Shown one piece after another: positions 57,214 through 64,000 of a stretch of 64,000 bases of DNA. The DNA is from Diogma glabrata (Eukaryota > Arthropoda > Insecta > Diptera > Cylindrotomidae): assembly GCA_963693315.1 (NCBI GenBank), contig OY856187.1:387044685-387108684 (forward strand). Direction: 5' to 3'. Every line of letters starts with the position of its first letter. Positions within the stretch are counted from its first letter, which is position 1. The notes under the pieces were generated by a model that did no database searches, was not told the DNA's origin, and was given only the letters and a program-made list of their open reading frames with translations. The position numbers and the translations under genes were made by a program.

Positions 57214-57655
57214 TTTCTTTGGCTACTGTGGCAGGTATTATTAAAAAGATGAAATATAAAACAAATATGTCATATTACAATTTAGAGTTGCATTTCATGA
57301 TAATATAATTTACTGTGTAATAAAAAGCAATATTTACATAATGTATTAAAGTCAATTCAATTATTAGCATAATTGAAATATGAAATTAGAGGTTTATAAC
57401 AAATTTGCTAAATTTATTGAAAAATGCATCAATTGTTGTACCAATTGTTAAATTAAGTGGACATGCATTCATCGTGAAATTTTATTTGTAATACGTTGTA
57501 AGACTTTGTAAAACATGTAAATATGGCTTTATATTACACATTGTTGTAATTATATTATCAAGAATATTAGAAAAAAACTTTAAATTTCAATATGACATAT
57601 CTATTTTATTTTATATTTAATATTTTTAGTAATACCTGCTGCAGTGGCCAAAGAA
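57214..57655. mobile_element. MITE-like element with ~33-bp TIRs
   Basis: Left TTCTTTGGCTACTGTGGCAG (continuing GTATTATTAAAAA) faces the right-hand inverted copy TTTTTAGTAATACCTGCTGC followed by AGTGGCCAAAGAA. Three or four substitutions separate the two. The total is ~440 bp without coding. No target duplication is evident. Confidence 0.65.
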
Positions 57656-57689
57656 GTTTTTCTTCAACAGCGTGTAAAGATTACGCACT

Positions 57690-58088
57690 TCATTTTTTTA
57701 TTTGGAATTTTAGTTTTTCTAATAAAAATTTTCCAAAAATGGAAAAAAACAAAAATTATAAATAGATGTTCGAAATGGTTCATATCATTTATTTCCAAAA
57801 ATATGTTGACCAGCTATTTTGATATTAAAAAAAAAAAAATCAAAAATTGGTTCAAATTAAATTTTTAAAAAATCAAAAATTAATAATTTTTTCGATTTTT
57901 TTATAAAAATAATGTTTTCTATAAAAGAAATTCGTTATAAAAATTGATTCATGTTTTTTCTTTTCATTTCACATATTTTTTAAAATAAATGAAGAAACCA
58001 TTTCGAACATCTGTTTATAATTTTTCTCTTCTTCCATTTTTAGAAAATTAATACATATTAGAAAAACTAAAATTCCAAATAAAAAGTT
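57690..58088. repeat. Foldback with ~100-bp arms
   Basis: TTTGGAATTTTAGTTTTTCT and GATGTTCGAAATGGTT at 57690-57785 face their inverted copies at 57985-58088. The spacer is ~200 bp and arms differ by some substitutions and indels. It adjoins the MITE ending at 57655 and could be part of the same compound element. Confidence 0.65.
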
Positions 58089-58089
58089 T

Positions 58090-61000
58090 TGTTTTCACAT
58101 CCTTCTGACTCATATGAGATATTCCAAAGTATTGCTATTCCAAGCTATTCATAGATGTCACTCGTATCAAACGTACAACCTGTGCCTGACCACATATTTA
58201 TATTAGAATCTTTTTAAATGTCAAAATTTGTAAACATTGTCATAATGGAGGATGATATTGAAATTGTATTTGGGAGCTTGTTTTTTTAAATACTTACATC
58301 ATACCGAATATTTTCTTTTGTATAAATTTGAATTATTTTCCATTTTTTTAAATGATTGTTTTTAAATATGTTGACATTTCAATGAATTGACAACTAAATT
58401 GAAAAGCAAGCTGACGAGGAGTCTTTTGGTCCGCCGTCTGGTGGCCAATACCGCAACTTGGGTATGAAATGAAAAGTCACTGATACAGGATATAAAATAA
58501 ATAATTTGTAAAAAAATGTTTCAGTTTGTTTTTTATTAAATTTTTTTTTTTCATATTATTTTTTTATTTTTTTAATTTTTTTATTAAATTTTTTTTTTTA
58601 TGTTTTTGTATATTTTTTTTTTGAACTGCAGTGATATTGAAAGTCTGAAAATAAAAGTTTGTTATTAGAATTATTTAACTTGAGAAGAAAGTGGGACAAA
58701 ATGAAGTTTTTTTCACTTCCTACAACAAAACAATTATAAACTGAAAAATTGAATGCAATTGTTGTTGTTTTTCAGTCAAATCGAACGCACCTCTTAAAAA
58801 AAATTAAAACATCTGGCCAAATTATTTTTGGCATTTCTTTAAACTCAAAACATTTGTTTTGTTGTTGCTTTTCATCATTTTGTACCACACACTAAGAAAA
58901 AAATAATTTATTTCAAAACAAAAAAGATACGAGGCAAATATTTACACCTGAAAAATCAATTAACACCTGAAAACAGGGTAAAGTGGGACTACACTACTTA
59001 TAGGTAACTCAATATGATTGGCTAGAGAGGAAAAGGGTGAAGAGTGATATCAAACATGAAATATTGGGGTGAGTGAAATATTTAAATTTTTTGGTTTAAC
59101 ATGTATTGAATTTATATTAAAGTAATGTGTGTGACGTTCTTGGTTCCTCCATCTTTCGAGGTCGTCAGAGTTCATGGTCCTTACTTAATTAAATCCGTTC
59201 TCTAGTTAACGTTGTTTGCGTGCAATTCTGTATTTTTACTGGGTTGGGGAAATACTTTCTCGAATCCGCCTGATTGAGGCTAGTCGGAATTGAACCTCGC
59301 AAGACACAGAGTTTCTTAATGTGTCTGATAGTGATTGTACTATCAGGATCACTGTTCGTTACAACTTTTTCTGTTCGATTCCGAAAAAATGTTGCTTTAA
59401 AAAAATATATATCAAATATATAAATATAATAAAAAAATATAAAAATAAAATAATAATAAAAAAAGTAAAAATAAAAATAAAAGCGTAAAATAAAAAAAAC
59501 ATTAAAAAAATTGTTGTTTTTTTTTTGGAGTGTTTTAGGTTGGAAATTCAGAAACTGTTCAGCTGAAGACAATTACAGTTATAATTTAATTAGTTCATTT
59601 ATTTTGCTAAAGAAACATGAACTAGAAAATGTGACTGCTTTCTGTTCTATTCTCAAGTAAGGATAAAACTGAAGAAAAAACGCAAGACTGGAAAACTTTT
59701 GCCCGTTCACAGGTCAAAACTTAAATTGAGAATCGAAAACGCTATTAGATTATTAGTATAATGCGATGTGTTGCAAACTACTCTAAAAAACTAAATACAC
59801 TAATTTACAAATCCCACGGGAATCCCACGAGGATCGCAGTGTGTAATAAATTCAAGTAGATAAAAAAAATTTTATTAGTCGTTAATTATATTCAGTTTAT
59901 AATTATATCACAATCATAACACATAACCTTACATATATGAATTTATTTACGTCAAATTTTTAAAAAAAATCTGAAAGCTGTAGTAATCACAATTAAAAGC
60001 TTTTATTATCATTACTCGATAATCGTAGGCAATTGTTTTCAAATCCAATTGAATTTAATGGTCTAACATCTGGTTCACTAATTTAATATAATTCAAATAG
60101 ATAATTGCAACACTAATAGTTTTATGAACAAATAATTATTATTATTTAAACTTTCTCACAATGAAATCGTTTTTAAGTTTAAATTTTTGTTTTCCTTTGG
60201 TTTTAAACGATCTTAGTAATTTAAGTGTGAAAAAGCAGTGAAAAACAACAGTTGGTCAAATCAATTTTTATTGCAGTTTTCTTTAGGAAATAAGGAGATA
60301 AACGGAAACCGTTTTATTAGATTTCGATTTGTTTTTTTTTTGTTTTTAGCTTTATGAAGATTGTTTTATAGTCTTATTGGTCTGTTGTCGTTTATACGAA
60401 TTGTAAAAAGTTAAATTTATTTAAATGGTAGAATTGGATTCGTTAAGATATAAAATATGGCAGATATTGAATTATTCATTATGATATTTTGTAACAAGCT
60501 TGTGTAAATTCGATTGATGAAATTCTTAAGTGGTGTGGATTATTCATGTTTTCAGTAACAAAATGACTTTGTGAGAATTGACTCGTCTGTTGAGCATTAT
60601 ACTTTCCTGCTCGGTTTATGAGAAAAAATAAAGATAAAGATTTGATAATTACCAGATGGGCGACTCTTTGTTAATAACCACGATGGTAAAACGCGACCAA
60701 GACTCTACCAGCACTCCCACTGGATGTTAGCAGATTTTCTTTATACATACGAACATTTCAAAACTTTCACAAAATATGCTACTCGCCTCCTTTGATTGAA
60801 ATCTTACAATTTTAATCAAAAATATTTTTTTGTAACACATGCATACAAAATATTCAATTTTGTACTAGAATAGAATACAAGAAAAAACTACTTTTCGCAA
60901 TATTAAAAAATATTTAGTGCACGGGCTAGAACGCCGCCTGCATGTGAGATTTGTAGTTAAATCTATCCATATATCTTTCTATATATAATATTTTAATAGC

Positions 61001-61120
61001 ACTAAAATATCAAAATAATATTTTAAATAACTTACCATATAGTAAAAACAACTTAAACACATAGTACGAGATCCGACTGCAGGATTAGTGCGCTCATCGA
61101 TTTTTTGCTAAAACCAAATT
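58090..61120. other. No gene recognised
   Basis: About 3 kb, mostly very AT-rich (A/T runs at 58540-58620 and 59390-59530). A minus-strand frame 59189-59572 has a hydrophobic AT-run start and then ~60 residues of ordinary composition (DPDSTITIRHIKKLCVLRGS). I cannot name it. Confidence 0.4.
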
Positions 61121-61121
61121 T

Positions 61122-61367
61122 TTATGTATATTTATAATTAGGAGAATATATATCTACCAGGTTGCCTATCAAAATTTGGCCGCCAGTATTTTTAATAAAA
61201 TTATTTTTAATTAATTTTTGGGAAAAAACTTCGTTCATTTGTTTTTTAAATAAAATGTCGTCTACATCACGCAAATTACATAACGATTCTAAAAAATCAC
61301 GGTTGCCTTTGGGAACCTGGCCGCACCTCTTCGCAGCCAGGCGTAAACAGGTATGATTTCGATACAT
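61122..61367 (-). CDS. Coding-like segment in the left inverted arm, unknown
   Basis: An 81-codon minus-strand frame begins MYRNHTCLRLAAKRCG and ends GNLVDIYSPNYKYT. The right arm carries the same segment in the plus direction from ~63760. Its first ~33 codons are open, then a one-base deletion before a TGA (~63862) breaks the frame, and the downstream part reads on in a shifted frame to the window end. CLRLAAKR (CLHLAAKR in the other arm) and the DIYSPNYKYT end are reminiscent of ankyrin-type repeats, a weak resemblance only. It may be a captured gene fragment. Confidence 0.35.
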   Translation of the reverse strand: MYRNHTCLRLAAKRCGQVPKGNRDFLESLCNLRDVDDILFKKQMNEVFSQKLIKNNFIKNTGGQILIGNLVDIYSPNYKYT

Positions 61368-61555
61368 TTATACGTTCATAACGTACATTGATTAATTCTA
61401 TATCAAATTAAAGCTAATTTTTTTCTATTTATTATCATATATGGTTGCCTAATTAAATCCGGCCGCAAATAAGGGTTGCTGGCTGTTAAAGATGATAAAT
61501 ATTTAAGGTAGAGTAAAAGAGAGTTAAATCAATATTAATTTTTTGGGAACATTCC

Positions 61556-62125
61556 TAGTTTATCCCCTCAAACAAATTTACGTTTTTTTCAGATAAATAG
61601 AAAGATTAGGTGCTCTGCATCCTAATTATGAAAAAAAAAATTTGCGGAAATGAGGGGATCAAAAGTTATAAGGGATAAAACTTTCAATTTTACATTTTCA
61701 ATTTTGCCGCGCAGGGGACGCTGAGGCGACGCGGAGAGGAGGGGTATCGCACGGGAGGGAGGGGCGGTGCTATTTTTGATCGAAGTTGTGCAAGGTCGCA
61801 GAAGCGAGTTAAAAAAAAATCAAATCAAATTAATTCTAAAAACTCAAAGGGGGGACCAAGGTATTTTTTTTAATTTCAATATTTTAGTGTGTGATAAAAT
61901 ATAAATAAATAATAAATAAAAATAAGGAAAAAAAGAAAAAAAAAACTAAAAAAAAAACCAAAGGGGGGACCAAGGTAAAATTGAAAGTTTAATCCTTTAT
62001 AACTTTTGACCCCCTCATTTCCGCAATTTTTTTTCATAATTAGGATGCAGAGGACCTAATCTTTCTATTTATCTGAAAAAAAAACGCAAATTTATTTGGG
62101 GGGATAAACTAAGATTCTACCATTT
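61556..62125. repeat. Inner inverted repeat (~145-bp arms) around a GC-rich core
   Basis: Arms at about 61556-61700 and 61976-62125 are inverted copies. Shared phrases are TTTATCCCCTCAAACAAATT, AAATAGAAAGATTAGGT, GCATCCTAATTATGAAAAA and GCGGAAATGAGGGG with their complements. The spacer contains a GC-rich stretch (61702-61815) and AAAGGGGGGACCAAGG twice (~61848 and ~61960). Confidence 0.75.
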
Positions 62126-62185
62126 TTTGTTGTAATTTTTAAATTTGTCATTTTGAAAAGGAAGACAATTTTTTTGGAGTATTTA

Positions 62186-63478
62186 ACAGGTCGTTCAATA
62201 AGTCCGTAGGATAAGTAAGAAAAAAACAACATTTTGACAAAACTCGATTTTTTTATTCAACATAGTTGCCTTCGAGGGCGATACAACGAGTATAGCGATT
62301 TTCCAACTTTTCTATACCACTTTTATAGTACGATTTCTCTTTCTCGTCAAAATAGGCCTCAGTTTCAGAGATTACTTCATCATTGGACTTAAATTTCTTT
62401 CCAGCAAGCATTCTCTTGAGATCTGAAAACAGGAAAAAGTCGCTGGGGCCTAAATCTGGAGAATATGGTGGGTGGGTAAGCAATTCAAAGCCCAATTCAT
62501 TCAATTTTGCCATCGTTTTCATCGATCTGTGACACGGTGCATTATCTTGGTGAAACAACACTTTTTTCTTTTGCAAATGTGGCCGTTTCTTTGCGATTTC
62601 AGCCTTCAATCGATCCAAAAGTTCACAGTAATACTCGCTGTTGATGGTGGTTCCTTTTTGGAGATATTCGATGAATATTATTCCGTTCGTATCCCAAAAT
62701 ACAGACGCCATCACCTTACCGGCCGACTGTTGCGTCTTTGCTCGCTTTGGATTCGGTTCGTCGACTGCTGTCCACTCAGCTGACTGTCCTTTGGATTCTG
62801 GTGTGTAATTGTGAAGCCATGTCTCATCCATTGTCACATATCTACGATAGAATTCCCTTTTATTGCGGTTTAACAGTGCCAAAGACTCCTCCGAAGCATC
62901 GATTCGTTGTTGTTTTTGGTCGACTGTGAGCTCACGCGGCACCCAATTTGCACAGAGCTTTCGCATACCCAAATGTTCATGTAAAATGGTAAAAACACTA
63001 CCATTTGCTACCTTTACAATGTCAGCTATTTCGTGCACCTTCAATTTGCGATCGTTCATAACCAATTTGTGGATTTTTTTTATGTTTTCTGGAATAACAG
63101 CCTCATTTGGGCGTCCACTGCGCTCTGCATCTTTTGTGCTGGTACGACCACATTTAAATTCAGCCATCCACTTCTCTACCACTTGTCTCGATGGAGCAGA
63201 GTTTGGATAATGTTTATCAAGCCATTGTTTGGTTTCCACTGTATTTTTTTTCATCAAAAAGCAATGCTTTATTAAAATTCGAAATTCACTTTTTTCCATT
63301 TTATTTTCAAAAACAAAAGTTGCTTCACACAAAATACTATAACTCACGAATAAATAGTCAGATTGCTGTCAAATTTATACACGTATCGTTTGAAGGTTAG
63401 TACTAAATAAAAATCTTATGGAAAAAATTCTAGTAACGCCATCTATGTGTCATTCTACGGACTTATTGAATGACCTAG
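62186..63478 (-). mobile_element. mariner element, 1293 bp, apparently full-length
   Basis: The termini are ACAGGTCGTTCAATAAGTCC (left) and, inward from the right, CTAGGTCATTCAATAAGTCC. Both continue GTAG(G/A)AT. TA stands on each side (62184-62185 and 63479-63480). The length and single-gene layout match mariner. TIRs match for ~26 bp apart from two or three positions. It sits within the inverted-arm element. Confidence 0.9.
62253..63299 (-). CDS. mariner transposase, intact 348-residue frame
   Basis: The transposase binds the terminal repeats and carries out cut-and-paste transposition into TA sites in the nucleus. The start MEKSEFRILIKHCF is chosen because mariner transposases are ~345 residues and start near a basic helix-turn-helix region; an upstream in-frame ATG at 63347 would add 16 residues. 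The N-terminal paired helix-turn-helix regions span ~1-110, with a linker containing RSGRPNE. The catalytic triad is D in VTMDETWLHNY, D in HQDNAPCH and D in YSPDLGPSDFF, with 34 residues between the last two (DD34D). No stop or frameshift occurs. It is the only intact transposase in the window. Confidence 0.93.
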   Translation of the reverse strand: MEKSEFRILIKHCFLMKKNTVETKQWLDKHYPNSAPSRQVVEKWMAEFKCGRTSTKDAERSGRPNEAVIPENIKKIHKLVMNDRKLKVHEIADIVKVANGSVFTILHEHLGMRKLCANWVPRELTVDQKQQRIDASEESLALLNRNKREFYRRYVTMDETWLHNYTPESKGQSAEWTAVDEPNPKRAKTQQSAGKVMASVFWDTNGIIFIEYLQKGTTINSEYYCELLDRLKAEIAKKRPHLQKKKVLFHQDNAPCHRSMKTMAKLNELGFELLTHPPYSPDLGPSDFFLFSDLKRMLAGKKFKSNDEVISETEAYFDEKEKSYYKSGIEKLENRYTRCIALEGNYVE

Positions 63479-64000
63479 TATTAAGTCGTCTCTATTACTC
63501 CCCGTTGGTTGAGAACACTAACATTCGACGCATGCGCAATGGCTTAAGAGCGTCGCACAGCTGGCAATCGCTATCCTCGTCTGACAAATGATGTTATGCG
63601 CTAGCTCTCTTTCACTCACTCTACCTATTTATCATCTTTAACAGCCAGCAACCCTTATTTGTGGCCGGATTTAATTAGGCAACCATATATGATAATAAAT
63701 AGAAAAAAATTAGCTTTAATTTGATATAGAATTAATCAATGTACGTTATGAACGTATAAATGTATCGAAATCATACCTGTTTACACCTGGCTGCGAAGAG
63801 GTGCGGCCAGGTGCGCAATGGCAACCGTGAATTTTTAGAATCTCTATATAAATTGCCGTGATGTAGACGATATTTTATTTAAAAAACAAGTGAACGAAAT
63901 TTTTTCCCAAAAATCAATTAAAAATAATTTTATTAAAAATACTGGCGGCCAAATTTTGATAGGCAACCTGGTAGATATATATTCTCCTAATTATAAATAT

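Larger units (their letters stand above)
61125..64000. mobile_element. Large inverted-arm element (~400-bp arms), right edge at window end
   Basis: 61125-61527 and 63602-64000 are inverted copies, roughly 90 percent identical by eye. Matching phrases are ATTTATAATTAGGAGAATAT, GGTTGCCTATCAAAATTTGG, CACCTCTTCGCAGCCAGG, AAATAAGGGTTGCTGGCTGT and GGTAGAGT. The true outer limits are not seen because the window ends. Between the arms are a second inverted repeat (61556-62125) and a mariner (62186-63478). Without the insertions the interior is only a few hundred bp. Confidence 0.75.

Noticed and set aside
59255..59300. tRNA-like T-loop (GGTTCAATTCCG on the minus strand)
   Set aside because: No acceptor stem, D-arm or anticodon arm could be built around it.
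59189..59572. 127-codon minus-strand frame as a gene
   Set aside because: The first half is translated A/T-run (Tyr/Phe/Ile). The second half is ordinary but matches nothing I know, and splice signals were not clear.
62472..63275. Plus-strand frames opposite the mariner gene
   Set aside because: Antisense shadows of a well-supported transposase.

Overview
The window looks like one stretch of an AT-rich, repeat-dense arthropod genome, most likely an insect and perhaps a dipteran. The evidence is eukaryotic transposon families typical of insects (CACTA/EnSpm-like, hAT, mariner, Helitron, several LINE lineages, two Ty3/gypsy lineages), a broken copy of the animal gene HPS5 (pink in Drosophila), an exon candidate with GT/AG splice signals, and several satellites. 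There are no operons, bacterial genes, CRISPR arrays or rRNA genes, and I could not support a tRNA gene. Only one full-length intact reading frame was recognised: a mariner transposase (62253-63299, minus).

Layout. 1-3890: a CACTA/EnSpm-like element with many CTGAATAA subterminal repeats and a broken minus-strand transposase. 3902-4357 and 8108-8365: a ~147-bp satellite split by a 3.75-kb LINE (minus). 8390-9000: short direct repeats. 9653-10130: a CTAAA pentamer array. 10560-13300: a second LINE, decayed and 3'-truncated (minus). 14210-15545: a ~180-bp satellite. 18798-20422: HPS5-like pseudogene (minus); just upstream is a 148-bp exon candidate (20718-20865) beside two decayed tandem copies of itself. 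21259-23342: a hAT element with 8-bp target duplication carrying a nested mariner-type MITE, which itself contains a near-perfect foldback. 24001-24960: Helitron remnant, cut by a 442-bp palindromic MITE (24960-25401). 26772-27802: 5'-truncated LINE with 11-bp target duplication. 28240-29424: second hAT-type element with 8-bp duplication. 30570-32040: hAT transposase pseudogene. 32296-32710: ~130-bp tandem repeat. 33410-38110: unplaced AT-rich DNA, a possible gypsy protease relic, and a dimeric motif array (37611-38077).

38492-44804 is a 6.3-kb element bounded by 108-bp terminal inverted repeats and an AATAT duplication, without recognisable coding capacity but holding a higher-order tandem array and a nested inverted-repeat element. 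45760-45893 is a long hairpin. 47458-52128 is a CsRn1-like Ty3/gypsy element primed by tRNA-Trp, truncated in its 3' LTR by a minus-strand Mag-like Ty3/gypsy element (52129-55880). 55881-56180 is a LINE tail; 56812-57095 a GGTGGTCAT minisatellite; 57214-58088 two foldback structures. From 61125 to the window end, ~400-bp inverted arms enclose a second inverted repeat, a small GC-rich island and the intact mariner.

The transposons do not act together as a pathway. The pattern is repeated nesting of elements into satellites and into one another, with decay. The parts I would examine first are the large non-coding TIR element (38.5-44.8 kb), the inverted-arm structure with a coding-like segment in each arm (61.1-64 kb), and the exon with tandem ghost copies (20.7-21.05 kb).
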